Below, in pieces: positions 1 to 8,893 of a DNA stretch of 64,000 nt. The position numbers were made by a program, and so were the translations under genes. Below the pieces are notes generated by a model. That model did no database searches, had not been told where the DNA came from, and was given only the letters and a program-made list of their open reading frames with translations. This DNA comes from Cellulophaga omnivescoria (GTDB lineage Bacteria > Bacteroidota > Bacteroidia > Flavobacteriales > Flavobacteriaceae), in contig NZ_MDDP01000017.1 in the NCBI RefSeq assembly GCF_001999725.1, positions 1 to 64,000 on the forward strand, written 5' to 3'. Each line of letters starts with the position of its first letter. Within the stretch, counting starts at the first letter, position 1.

Positions 1-115
1 TTAGTTTATTGTAATTGAGTTGAAAATTTCAGATGAATATGAAATAAAAAATCATAGTAACACTTATTCTTAATAAGAATTTTTAGCATTTTGATTAACT
101 TAAAATAATTTAGTT

Positions 116-742
116 TTGATAAAGATTGAAAAATTATGGAAATTACTAGTTGTAATACTTTTTTATAGCTGTCAAACAGAAAAAGTTTCCAAAACTTACA
201 ATATTGTTTTAAATGAAAAAAATGGACAGGATGCTATAATTTCTAAAGCGTATCCTACAAATAATTATGGAGATCATAAAGTGTTACATTTAATCTCTAG
301 AATTAAAAATGACAGTTTAAAAGATGATAACAGGTTTGTATTGGGCTTTGATATGCCTGAAATTAGTAGAGCGGCTGAAATAGATTCAGCTTTTATTTAC
401 TTATATAGGAATGATTTAAAAACGAATGGTGATGTTAATTTTTACGTTCAAAGGATAACTTATCCTTGGGTAGAAAATAGAATTACGTGGGATGGTCAGC
501 CATCAATAAGTAGAGAAAACGAGGTTATTGTTGATTCTTCTAGAGGAAAGCGAGAAAAGTACAAGATAGATATTTCTAATTTTATTAAGGGCTTTGCAAG
601 GAAAGAATATAGAAATTTAGGTTTTATGTTTAGATTAGTAAATGAGAATTCAAAAAATAATATGATAAGTTTTTACTCAAGTAATTCAGATGATTTAGCT
701 AAGAGACCAAAAGTAGAAATTAGGTACAAAGATAAGAAATAA
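116..742 (+). CDS. DNRLRE-domain lipoprotein
   Basis: A 208-residue exported lipoprotein. The N terminus is a short basic stretch, a hydrophobic run (LLVVILFYS) and a cysteine fitting a lipobox, followed by Q, T and E, so outer-membrane anchoring is likely. The body matches the DNRLRE pattern (beta-rich domain found in surface and polysaccharide-linked proteins): an ITYPWVENRITWDGQP segment and a C-terminal FYSSNSDDLAKRPKVEIRY segment, both typical. The start is a TTG; no ATG is available in frame upstream of the signal peptide. It is the first gene of the polysaccharide cluster, 42 bases before a glycosyltransferase, so a role in binding or modifying the polymer is inferred. The function is not known. 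Confidence 0.75.
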   Translation: MIKIEKLWKLLVVILFYSCQTEKVSKTYNIVLNEKNGQDAIISKAYPTNNYGDHKVLHLISRIKNDSLKDDNRFVLGFDMPEISRAAEIDSAFIYLYRNDLKTNGDVNFYVQRITYPWVENRITWDGQPSISRENEVIVDSSRGKREKYKIDISNFIKGFARKEYRNLGFMFRLVNENSKNNMISFYSSNSDDLAKRPKVEIRYKDKK

Positions 743-784
743 ATAACTTACAGTTTTATATAGTACTGACCTAAACCAATATAA

Positions 785-1975
785 ATGAGAAAACTTCACC
801 TTATTTCAGCAATGTATTCAACAAAGGGACATGGTTTTGAGTATGTCCGTAATTTTTGTGATAATTTAAAGAGTGAATTCAATATAATTCTACATTTAGC
901 CTCAGATACAGAGATAGACACTCCGCCTAATATAAAAGTTAATTACACTGGAGTAAATTATGTAAAAACAGACGCTAAGAATTTTGTTAAATACGGTAAG
1001 TTTGCACCATATTTTAGGGCAATTATGAAGCAATATGTTTCTTATTGTTACTATAAAAAAATAGTAAAGTCTGGTATTATTCAAAAGAATGATTTGGTAT
1101 ACATTATGGATTATGATGTTATTCCATTGTTAACCTTAATTAAAAAGTTAAATAAAAAAGGGGTAATAAAAACTTTTTTATGGATTCATAGTGCAAAGTT
1201 TCAGTCTAAGGATATAATTTACTCTTTATACAAAAGTGTTTTTAAATATATTTTTAATAATAAAATCTTAAATAACATTCAAGGTATAGTAGTAAATGGT
1301 AAATATATAAAGTCTGAAATTTCTAAATTTTTAAAAATTCAGGATCATAAAATACATATTATTCAATACCCTAGTTCTATCCCATTTAAAAAGGTTTCAA
1401 AACCCTTAGCTCGAAAAGAATTAGGGTTAAAACAAAATGATAATGTTATTCTTTTCTTTGGTATGCTGCGTAAAGATAAGAATATTGAGTTTACAATAGA
1501 AAATGTTTCTAAGTCTAATAAGGAACCAAAATTAATTATTGCTGGATCTGAAGCGTCGGTCACTAAAGAGGATATTGATAAGTGGATTACAAAGCATAAT
1601 ATGAAAAATTATATGCTTGATATAGATTATATTTCAGAAGAAAAAATGGCTTTATATTATAGTTGCAGTGATTTATTAATACTGACTTATGAGTTGGAGT
1701 CAGGTTCTCAAAGTGGTCCATTATCATTAGCTAGAGAATTTGAGTTACCGGCTTTAGTAACTAATACAGGAGAAATTGGGAAGTATGTAATAGATAATAA
1801 TGTTGGGCTTACTGCTGATGTTGTTGGAGAAAATTCATTTGTTAAAAAAATAGATTATTTTTTTAACATGAGTAATGATGAACAAGAGGGCTTAAAGAAA
1901 AGTTTGATAACGGCCAAGGATAAATTTTCTTGGAAAGAAGCTAAAAAGAAATACCTTATTTTGTTTGATGTCTAA
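785..1975 (+). CDS. Glycosyltransferase family 4 protein
   Basis: A 396-residue GT-B fold glycosyltransferase, probably adding a sugar to the lipid-linked polysaccharide repeat at the inner face of the membrane. The C-terminal half shows the expected features: a VILFFGMLRKDKNIE segment that starts the second Rossmann domain (near residue 222), then a donor-binding region around residues 300-325 with an E-x7-E-like arrangement (ESGSQSGPLSLARE) and a following LPALVTNTGEIGKYV loop. The N-terminal acceptor domain diverges, as is normal. The stop overlaps the next gene by 8 bases. Donor and acceptor sugars cannot be read from the sequence. Confidence 0.85.
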   Translation: MRKLHLISAMYSTKGHGFEYVRNFCDNLKSEFNIILHLASDTEIDTPPNIKVNYTGVNYVKTDAKNFVKYGKFAPYFRAIMKQYVSYCYYKKIVKSGIIQKNDLVYIMDYDVIPLLTLIKKLNKKGVIKTFLWIHSAKFQSKDIIYSLYKSVFKYIFNNKILNNIQGIVVNGKYIKSEISKFLKIQDHKIHIIQYPSSIPFKKVSKPLARKELGLKQNDNVILFFGMLRKDKNIEFTIENVSKSNKEPKLIIAGSEASVTKEDIDKWITKHNMKNYMLDIDYISEEKMALYYSCSDLLILTYELESGSQSGPLSLAREFELPALVTNTGEIGKYVIDNNVGLTADVVGENSFVKKIDYFFNMSNDEQEGLKKSLITAKDKFSWKEAKKKYLILFDV

Positions 1976-3245
1976 TATAAGTGACTTTTTTAAATCAACA
2001 AAGAGTTTAGGGAGAGATGTTTTAATTCTTTCGGTTGGGATTTTGTTAGCTCAAGTCATTCCATTATTACTGCAACCCTTTTTAAAAAGAACATTTTCAC
2101 CTGAGGATTTTGGAACATACGATGTATTCCTTAAGTCATTTTCTATTTTAGTAGCACTTTCATCCTTAAAATATGAAAATGCCATTCTGCTTCCAAAAAA
2201 AGACACTGACTCTAAACATGTACTTTACTTAAGTGTGATTATTAGTACAATTATTTGCTTGTTGTTATTTATCATAATATTAATTTTTAAAAATAGAGTA
2301 CATTACTACTTTAAGGAATTTTCTTTTTTAGCGATGTGCCTTTTACCAATTAGTGTTTATAGTTATTCAATTTTTAATACATTTAATATGTATTTAATCA
2401 GAAAGCAAAGGTTTTTGTTGTCTTCCTCGAGTAAAGTATCTAGACGTTTTTCAGAGGGCTTAATACAGTTTCTTTTTGGATATTTTAAAAATCCTAATGG
2501 TTTATTAATTGGTGATACAATAGGTAACACAGTTCAAGGCGCTTTTTCTTTTTGGAAAGTAAGATCAATGACTTCGTTAAAAAACATTAGCCTTATCAGG
2601 ATTAAGAAAGTAATGTATGAGTATAGAGAGTTGCCAGTATTTACTTTAATTCCTAATATTTTAAATACATTTGTATTAGGGTCGTTAACTTTCTTAATAC
2701 TAAGTAAGTTTGATATAAAAGAAGTGGGTTATCTGGAGTTTACCCAAAAAATATTAGCTATTCCGTCTGTATTTATATCTATTGCGATATCTCAAGTTGT
2801 TTTCCAGCGAGTTAGTCAACTAATTAACAAGAAAGAAAAAATTTTACCACTCTTATTGTCTGTGATTCTTATGTTATTATCATTTTCTACCTTGTTTATA
2901 TTGTTAATACAATTTTATGGAGAAGAAATATTTGTTTTCATAGGGGGAGAAGGCTGGGAAAATTCTGGGAAATATGCCAAAATATTAGTTTATGGGTCAG
3001 CAATAATGCTTATATTTTCACCTTTAGGAAAAGTACTAATTGCTTTGAAAAAATTTAAAATTAATTCACTATGGGAGATAAGTAAGTTTGCTGTAGTATT
3101 ATTTTTGTTTTATGCAGATGGTCTATCATTAATAATGTATTTAAAGCTCTATACTTGGATTATTCTATTGTTTTATTTAATTTATGGGGTTATTATAATA
3201 TACATGTCTTACAAATATCAAATTGAGGAAATTAAAGCTAAGTAA
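1968..3245 (+). CDS. Wzx-type oligosaccharide flippase (MOP superfamily)
   Basis: A 425-residue integral membrane protein with about 12 hydrophobic segments spread over its length, typical of polysaccharide biosynthesis (PST) flippases. Near the N terminus QPFLKRTFSPEDFGTYDVFLK is the usual hydrophilic loop after helix 1, where family members read pl..r..sp.dfG.y. The likely role is to move undecaprenyl-PP-linked repeat units across the inner membrane. I chose the ATG at 1968 over the TTG one codon earlier. The start overlaps the preceding gene by 8 bases and the stop overlaps the next by 23, so it is translated with its neighbours. Confidence 0.85.
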   Translation: MSNISDFFKSTKSLGRDVLILSVGILLAQVIPLLLQPFLKRTFSPEDFGTYDVFLKSFSILVALSSLKYENAILLPKKDTDSKHVLYLSVIISTIICLLLFIIILIFKNRVHYYFKEFSFLAMCLLPISVYSYSIFNTFNMYLIRKQRFLLSSSSKVSRRFSEGLIQFLFGYFKNPNGLLIGDTIGNTVQGAFSFWKVRSMTSLKNISLIRIKKVMYEYRELPVFTLIPNILNTFVLGSLTFLILSKFDIKEVGYLEFTQKILAIPSVFISIAISQVVFQRVSQLINKKEKILPLLLSVILMLLSFSTLFILLIQFYGEEIFVFIGGEGWENSGKYAKILVYGSAIMLIFSPLGKVLIALKKFKINSLWEISKFAVVLFLFYADGLSLIMYLKLYTWIILLFYLIYGVIIIYMSYKYQIEEIKAK

Positions 3246-4431
3246 AAGATTTTTTATAAATGCGCTTTTCACTATTTTTATTATTTCAGGAATAATAAAG
3301 TCAATATTTTTCTATATTGGAGTGCCTAGGTTCATAGATGTTACAGCTATTTCTGCTTTAATGATATTGTGTGATATTGTCTATGTTACAATAAAAAAGA
3401 AAGGAAAAATACTGATTAACAATAAGCAACTTGTCTATACATTTTTAATAATTTTTTTTCAATGTGTTGTTTTTATAAGTTTATTTTACACTGCATCTAC
3501 TGGTTTTGGTTACTATAAAAGTTTATTACTGATATTAAATATTATTGCTTTTATATATCCGATTTTTAGAAAAGAAATTACCATAGAATCCTTTTTTAGT
3601 CTCTTATATAATATTATAATTCCGTTTAGCGTATTTATTATTTTTTTGAATTTTGTAAGGTGGACTCCTTATAAAACGCTTATAAATATTGAAAGGGCAG
3701 ATGAAATAAGAGGTCATTACTTAACAATTGGAATGTTCTTAGGACTTATTGCTTATTATAATATTTGTTTTAGAAATCAGCTTAAGTCTAACTTTGATCT
3801 TAAGGTTGTATTACCTATATTTTTATTGGTTATTTCTAGTGCACGGGGACCTCTTATTTTTTTTATTATTACAATGCTCTTATTTTTTCTATTTAAAATA
3901 AAAAGTCTAAAATTAAGAATACGCAACACGAATTTGGTTTTTGGAGGAATTATAGCTTTGGTAATTTTTGCCACCCCATTAAGAAACCTTTTTTTTAATC
4001 TTTTTCAAAGAACATTTAATAGATTTTACGTAATGTTTAATTCTGATAGTGGAGGAGCTTCAATTAGCGGAAGGTTAGATTTTTTATCATTTTCTTTTGA
4101 TAGTATTACAGAAGGGCCAATACGTTTATTGTTTGGTTCAGGAATAGGTAGTTTTATGTTTTTGTATACAGGGAATGATGGTAGAGGGTATCCCCATAAT
4201 ATTTTAATAGAAAGTCTTTTTGAATTGGGTGTTTTGGGTTTTCTTATATTGTCAAGTTTTCTATTTTTCATATTTTTCTATAAAACAAAAAAAGTAACTT
4301 CTAAATTAATCTTAATATTTCTTATATTATGTTATTCAAAAACTGGAGGTTTAGAAGATATCCGAATTATATATGGAATGTATGCACTATACCTTAGTAG
4401 TCTATATTCACCTAAAGTAATAGAATTATAA
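3223..4431 (+). CDS. O-antigen polymerase/ligase family membrane protein (Wzy-like)
   Basis: A 402-residue polytopic membrane protein with about 10-11 hydrophobic helices and one large hydrophilic loop. The loop carries a Wzy_C-like signature: SGRLDFLSFSFDSI, then GSGIGSF, then GYPHNILIESLFELGVLG, the H-N-x3-E-x2-x-x-G block of O-antigen ligases and polymerases. The likely role is polymerising repeat units on the periplasmic face. The start is a TTG inside the 3' end of the flippase gene; the nearby ATG at 3259-3261 is out of frame. A second family member lies at 5545-6798, and which one polymerises and which ligates cannot be told. Confidence 0.8.
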   Translation: MRKLKLSKRFFINALFTIFIISGIIKSIFFYIGVPRFIDVTAISALMILCDIVYVTIKKKGKILINNKQLVYTFLIIFFQCVVFISLFYTASTGFGYYKSLLLILNIIAFIYPIFRKEITIESFFSLLYNIIIPFSVFIIFLNFVRWTPYKTLINIERADEIRGHYLTIGMFLGLIAYYNICFRNQLKSNFDLKVVLPIFLLVISSARGPLIFFIITMLLFFLFKIKSLKLRIRNTNLVFGGIIALVIFATPLRNLFFNLFQRTFNRFYVMFNSDSGGASISGRLDFLSFSFDSITEGPIRLLFGSGIGSFMFLYTGNDGRGYPHNILIESLFELGVLGFLILSSFLFFIFFYKTKKVTSKLILIFLILCYSKTGGLEDIRIIYGMYALYLSSLYSPKVIEL

Positions 4432-4436
4432 TCTTT

Positions 4437-5564
4437 ATGGCAAAAACAATACTACAACTTTCAAATGATTTTCCTGATCAAAAAATATATGTTAACCTTG
4501 TTAATAGATTGTCAAATTTTGGATATAATCAAATAGTTTATGTTCCTGTTAAGTGGGAAGATAAAATAGATGGAAATAGAGATGAAAGTATTAAAAATGT
4601 TGAATATCACTATTCATATATTCTTAAAAGATCTCTTTTGTTTAGATTACAGTATCATAAGAAAATCAATATTATATTGCAAGATCTTGAGAGTAAAGTG
4701 GATTTAAGAGAGGTGGATTTAATTCATGGACATTTCTTATTTAGTGACGGAGGAGTAGCTTATAAAATTAAAAAAAAGTATAATATTCCTTATGTAGTTA
4801 GTGTAAGAGCATCTGATATATTTACTTTTTTTAAATGGATGTTTCATTTAAGAAAATTTGGAAATAAAATAATGAATGAAGCGGAAAGAGTAATTTTCAT
4901 TAACCCATCATATGTTGAAATTTTTAAAGAAAAATATTTAAGTAAATTTCACTCAGATATTTTAAACAAAATCAGTGTCGTTCCTAACGCTATTGATGAC
5001 AAGTGGTTTTCTAATTTAGTAGTGCAAAAAAGAATTGTTGAGCCCATACGACTTTTGTATGTTGGTCGTATTGTTAAAAGAAAAAAACTAGATGTTGTTA
5101 TCAATGCTCTAAAAGAACTTAATAAAAAAAGTAAAAAAAAATATGTTCTGGAAGTTGTAGGAGATGGTAATTTTATACATACTGTTAAAAAGATGGCAGA
5201 CAATAACGTTATTTTTCATGGGCATATTTATAATTTTTCTAAACTTTTAGAAATATATAAAAGGAGTCAAATATTTGTTATGCCATCTATTAAGGAAACT
5301 TTTGGTTTAGTATATGTAGAAGCTCTTAGTCAAGGTTTACCTATAGTATTTTGTAAAGGAGAGGGTGTTGATGGTTTTTTTAAAGAAAACGAGGTAGGAG
5401 TATCTGTAAGGAACGATAGTGTGAATGATGTAATACGAGCAGTGGATTATATTGAAAAAGAATATGAGCAGCTTACTCAAAATACGCTGCAGCAATCAGA
5501 AAAATTTAATTGGGATGAATGCACAAAATCATTTATTGAGATTTATGAAAGGTCTTTTTATTAA
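4437..5564 (+). CDS. Glycosyltransferase family 4 protein
   Basis: A 375-residue GT-B glycosyltransferase. The N-terminal domain ends with VDLIHGHFLFSDGGVAYKI and PYVVSVRASD, the acceptor-side pattern of GT4 enzymes. The C-terminal domain begins at RLLYVGRIVKRKKLDVVINAL (about residue 205), followed by VVGDG, and the nucleotide-sugar site appears as MPSIKETFGLVYVEALSQGLPIV (about residues 285-307), where E-x-F-G-x3-x-E-A is the conserved motif. It starts 5 bases after the previous stop and overlaps the next gene by 20 bases. It is one of three glycosyltransferases that would build the repeat unit. Substrate unknown. Confidence 0.9.
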   Translation: MAKTILQLSNDFPDQKIYVNLVNRLSNFGYNQIVYVPVKWEDKIDGNRDESIKNVEYHYSYILKRSLLFRLQYHKKINIILQDLESKVDLREVDLIHGHFLFSDGGVAYKIKKKYNIPYVVSVRASDIFTFFKWMFHLRKFGNKIMNEAERVIFINPSYVEIFKEKYLSKFHSDILNKISVVPNAIDDKWFSNLVVQKRIVEPIRLLYVGRIVKRKKLDVVINALKELNKKSKKKYVLEVVGDGNFIHTVKKMADNNVIFHGHIYNFSKLLEIYKRSQIFVMPSIKETFGLVYVEALSQGLPIVFCKGEGVDGFFKENEVGVSVRNDSVNDVIRAVDYIEKEYEQLTQNTLQQSEKFNWDECTKSFIEIYERSFY

Positions 5565-6798
5565 AACTGAAAATAACGTACAAATTAATCTTTTTTGGAA
5601 TTTTATTCTCCTTGGTTTTGTTACATTACCTTTTGGAATACAGCCATCTAGTTTTTTATTTATTCTGTCAATGTTTTTTGGTGTTTCAAGTATTTTTATG
5701 ATTAAAAAAACATATAGTTTAGACATTATTAATTGGTCCTTTCCATTACTTTTTTTCCTTATGACTATAAGTCTCTATTATAGTTATGATGTTAAAGAAG
5801 GTCTTAAACTTATAGAAAGATCGTTACCTTTAATCATATTTCCTATTATTTTTATGTTTATTAGAGCAAATAAGGAGATTATAGATAAAGTATCTAAGGC
5901 ATTTATTTTTGGTATATTTATTACATTTATTTTTAATTTAATTAAAGCTTTTTACTCTTCTTTAACAATTAATGAAGAAGGAGTAAACTTCAATTCAGCA
6001 ATAAAAGCAGGTCTAAATATTGAAGAATCAATTATTGATGGAGGAAATTACTTTTTTGGTGGATACTTCTCTACCTTTATGCATCCAAGCTATGTAGGTT
6101 TATATGTTTTAGTGGGTATTATTTACACTTTAAAAAGTTCGTTATCAAGAAAAATAAAACTTTTCTTATTAATAACTCTATCAGTATATATCTTTTTTTT
6201 ATCTTCCAAATCAGCATTAGTTCTACTCTTGTTAATTGGTGTTATATTTTTAATCTATTACAAAAATTCTAGTCGAATAATTATTTTTAGTACTGTTGCT
6301 TTTTTGGGAATATTAGTTTTTATTAATCCAAGAATTAATCAAGGAATTAAAAGACTTAATGATTTTAATTTGAAAGAAAACCACAAGTATACTACATCTT
6401 CTCAATCAAGAATTTTATCTTGGAAAGTGGCACTAGATTTGATTGAGAAATCTCCTTTCCTAGGATATGGAGTTGGTGATGCAGATAAAGAATTACTAAT
6501 TGGGTATTTAAAATCAGATTATATTACAAATGCAGAAAATGAATATAATGCTCATAATCAATTTCTTCAAACAACTCTTCAGGTTGGTGTTCTGGGTTTA
6601 ATATTATTTTTATTACCATTTGCAGTAATAGGTTATAGAGTTTCAAATATATATAATCTAAGTATGCTTATTGTTTTAATAATATCATTAGTATTTGAAT
6701 CTATGCTTGTTAGGTACAATGGAATTATTTTCTATTCTATTGTAGTGCCCATATTGTTGAATAAATTAGATGTAACATGCAACAGTAAAAATATTTAA
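5545..6798 (+). CDS. O-antigen ligase family membrane protein
   Basis: A 417-residue membrane protein with about 11 predicted helices and a hydrophilic loop holding SSQSRILSWKVALDLIEKSPFLGYGVGDAD and then NAHNQFLQTTLQVGVLGLILF, the classic O-antigen ligase/polymerase (Wzy_C) block with its H-N-x-F/x-L core. A longer reading frame starts at 5452, but that would overlap the upstream glycosyltransferase by 113 bases; the ATG at 5545 gives a 20-base overlap and an N terminus that leads straight into helix 1. It is convergent with the DUF2264 gene, their stop codons overlapping by 4 bases. Ligation of polymer to a lipid or surface acceptor is one possible role. Confidence 0.8.
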   Translation: MKGLFIKTENNVQINLFWNFILLGFVTLPFGIQPSSFLFILSMFFGVSSIFMIKKTYSLDIINWSFPLLFFLMTISLYYSYDVKEGLKLIERSLPLIIFPIIFMFIRANKEIIDKVSKAFIFGIFITFIFNLIKAFYSSLTINEEGVNFNSAIKAGLNIEESIIDGGNYFFGGYFSTFMHPSYVGLYVLVGIIYTLKSSLSRKIKLFLLITLSVYIFFLSSKSALVLLLLIGVIFLIYYKNSSRIIIFSTVAFLGILVFINPRINQGIKRLNDFNLKENHKYTTSSQSRILSWKVALDLIEKSPFLGYGVGDADKELLIGYLKSDYITNAENEYNAHNQFLQTTLQVGVLGLILFLLPFAVIGYRVSNIYNLSMLIVLIISLVFESMLVRYNGIIFYSIVVPILLNKLDVTCNSKNI

Positions 6799-8042
6799 TA
6801 TTGTACTTGAAAATCTTTTTCGAAAGGTTTGCTGTTCCAAGCTTTTTTAGAAGTCCAATCTTCATCTTTTCCAGACCAAAATTTATCTGTTTTGTTTAAA
6901 CCAAGGGGTAAAAAACTTAGTGTAGTCATATATAAACTACCCCTTGATGTATAATAGTCTGCAAGTTCAGGTTGGTTGCCCCTAAACCCTAACTCTAACC
7001 ATCCGTCTTTATCAAAAACGTCATCAATAAATAGATTTTTTTTAATGGCTGTTAGAGCACATCTCACTTGCGCGGGTTTAATTTTTGTTGGTAATTTTTT
7101 TAATAAAGAAACGTGAGATAAGGTTTGAAATGCTCCCGTTCTGTATGTTATAGATCTTCCTATAACGGGATATGTTCCTTCAGGAGAAATCATTCTTTCT
7201 AATTGTACAGCAAATCTAATCATTCTTTTTAAAGATAAATCATACTCTTCCTCTTTTGTTAAGCCTTTCTTTACTAAAACGTTTAGTGTATCTACTAGCA
7301 TACTATGCATTACAAAGGAATTGTAATAATTAAAAGAAAACTTTACGCCATCCTTATACCAGCCGTCACCTATATACCAATCTTTATAATAATCAAGAGC
7401 TTCATCTACATATTTTTTTTCCCAATTTTCATCAATAGATAGTAAAAATATTTCTGTTATCGCTCTACAAAGTAACCAGTTGTTTTTATATGCTTTTCTT
7501 GTCCTTAATGCTTTTAACTCCTCTACAAATCTTTTTTTTGTAATTTCATCCAAAGGCTCCCAAAGTTGTTTTGGAGCTCTTAAGAATGCTTGTACAAGGT
7601 GTCCTGCATCTACTATTGGTTGTTTTTCTGTCCTGAAATTTAGATAATCCGGACTTGAAGGGTTGACCGCGTTTACCATTCCTTTCAAGAATACACTTCT
7701 TAATTTTTTCCTCATTTTACCCTCTTTACTTTCGTCGTCTGGTAAGGAAAGCCAAGGGGCAATTCCAGCAGCTGTTCTTGCAACTGCCTCTAAATAAGTG
7801 ACATTTTTACGACCATCGTAAGTAGGAGATTTGGTTGCAGGCATATTTTTTGCTAATGTTTCATTTGCCAAATTTGAAAAAACAGGATAAGAAATTTTAA
7901 AAAGTAGGTTACACCAATATGCCCTATCTTTGTCTCCACTTTTAGCTTTGTGTTTATGAGATTTAGCAGATATACTTTGAGGTTTTATAAAGGTAATAAT
8001 TCCAGATAAAGACATAGCTGTTATAAATTTTCTTCTAAGCAT
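6795..8042 (-). CDS. Exported DUF2264 (GH154-like) protein
   Basis: A 415-residue exported protein. The N terminus (MLRRKFITAMSLSG, then a hydrophobic run and SISAKS) looks like a signal peptide with a twin-arginine-like RRKF, so Tat or Sec export is possible. The mature part matches DUF2264: YLEAVARTAAGIAPWL, NNWLLCRAITEIFLL, WYKDGVKFSFNYYNSFVMHSMLVD and GTYPVIGRSITYRTGAFQTL, an alpha/alpha-toroid style protein. From memory, DUF2264 proteins include the GH154 beta-glucuronidases, which would suit a cluster that also encodes UDP-glucuronate decarboxylase. It is the only minus-strand gene in the cluster. Trimming or turnover of the cell's own uronate-containing polymer is an inference. Confidence 0.8.
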   Translation of the reverse strand: MLRRKFITAMSLSGIITFIKPQSISAKSHKHKAKSGDKDRAYWCNLLFKISYPVFSNLANETLAKNMPATKSPTYDGRKNVTYLEAVARTAAGIAPWLSLPDDESKEGKMRKKLRSVFLKGMVNAVNPSSPDYLNFRTEKQPIVDAGHLVQAFLRAPKQLWEPLDEITKKRFVEELKALRTRKAYKNNWLLCRAITEIFLLSIDENWEKKYVDEALDYYKDWYIGDGWYKDGVKFSFNYYNSFVMHSMLVDTLNVLVKKGLTKEEEYDLSLKRMIRFAVQLERMISPEGTYPVIGRSITYRTGAFQTLSHVSLLKKLPTKIKPAQVRCALTAIKKNLFIDDVFDKDGWLELGFRGNQPELADYYTSRGSLYMTTLSFLPLGLNKTDKFWSGKDEDWTSKKAWNSKPFEKDFQVQY

Positions 8043-8124
8043 AATTTTTTAATTTCTTTGTAAATTATAAAAAAGTCTAAAACATTTTTATCTAATTTAA
8101 TAAAAATAGCTCTAATTTTTTTAA

Positions 8125-8874
8125 ATGAATAACAAAGTTTCTATAGTGACGCCTGTATATAATTCTGAGAAGTTTGTCTCAGACTGTATACAATCTGTTC
8201 AGGATCAAACATATGAAAATTGGGAGCACATCTTGGTAGATGATTGTTCTTCAGATCTAAGTGCTTCTATTATTAAGGAATTTGCTAAGACAGATTCAAG
8301 GGTTATCTATGTGAAATTAAAGAAAAATAGTGGTGCTGGTGTTTCTAGAAATAAGGCAATTGAATTAGCAAGCGGGAGTTATATTGCATTTTTAGATAGT
8401 GATGATATTTGGCATAAGGATAAATTAGGTAGACAAATTGAATTTATGGTAAAAAATAAACACAATTTTTCCTTTTCTTCCTATGACGTAATTGATGAAA
8501 AGGGAAATGTATTGTCAAAGAGTAAAAAGGTGTTAAATCACGTTAATTATAATAGGGCATTATTTAAGAACCCTATTGGGTGTTTGACGGTTATTTATAA
8601 TTGTGATAGTCTAGGGAAGCATTATATGCCGTCAATTAGAAAGAGACAAGATTATGCATTATGGTTAAAGTTATTGAAGATTACCGATGCGTATGGATTA
8701 AATCTAAATTTAGCTTCTTATAGAATAGTGAATAACTCTATTTCCTCCAATAAACTAGATTTATTAAAATATGAATGGAAAATATATAGAGAAGAAGAAA
8801 AGCTTTCGTTTATTAAATCTTCTTTTTATTTATTTACAGCGGTTGTTTTAAAATTGAAATCTTATTTTTGTTAG
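8125..8874 (+). CDS. Glycosyltransferase family 2 protein
   Basis: A 249-residue GT-A fold transferase. Residues 1-100 carry the full GT2 core: VSIVTPVYNSEKFVSDCIQSV, ILVDDCSSD, a GAGVSRNKAIELASGSYIAFLDSDD stretch with the DxD metal site (DSDD), then IWHKDKL. A QDYALWLKL segment near residue 175 corresponds to the acceptor-side ED-like region (here RQDYALW). There is no strong membrane segment, so it is a cytosolic or peripheral enzyme. It is placed 20 bases before the initiating sugar transferase and probably adds an early sugar of the repeat unit. Substrate unknown. Confidence 0.92.
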   Translation: MNNKVSIVTPVYNSEKFVSDCIQSVQDQTYENWEHILVDDCSSDLSASIIKEFAKTDSRVIYVKLKKNSGAGVSRNKAIELASGSYIAFLDSDDIWHKDKLGRQIEFMVKNKHNFSFSSYDVIDEKGNVLSKSKKVLNHVNYNRALFKNPIGCLTVIYNCDSLGKHYMPSIRKRQDYALWLKLLKITDAYGLNLNLASYRIVNNSISSNKLDLLKYEWKIYREEEKLSFIKSSFYLFTAVVLKLKSYFC

Positions 8875-8893
8875 AAATTAGAGTACATAATTA

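Noticed and set aside
111-118. TAGTTTTG, a perfect TAnnTTTG match at the start of the first gene
   Set aside because: It overlaps the TTG start codon of the DNRLRE gene, so transcription would begin inside the gene. Taken as chance in AT-rich DNA.
5452-5544. N-terminal extension of the O-antigen ligase-like frame
   Set aside because: It would overlap the glycosyltransferase by over 100 bases and adds no membrane helix; the ATG at 5545 is better.
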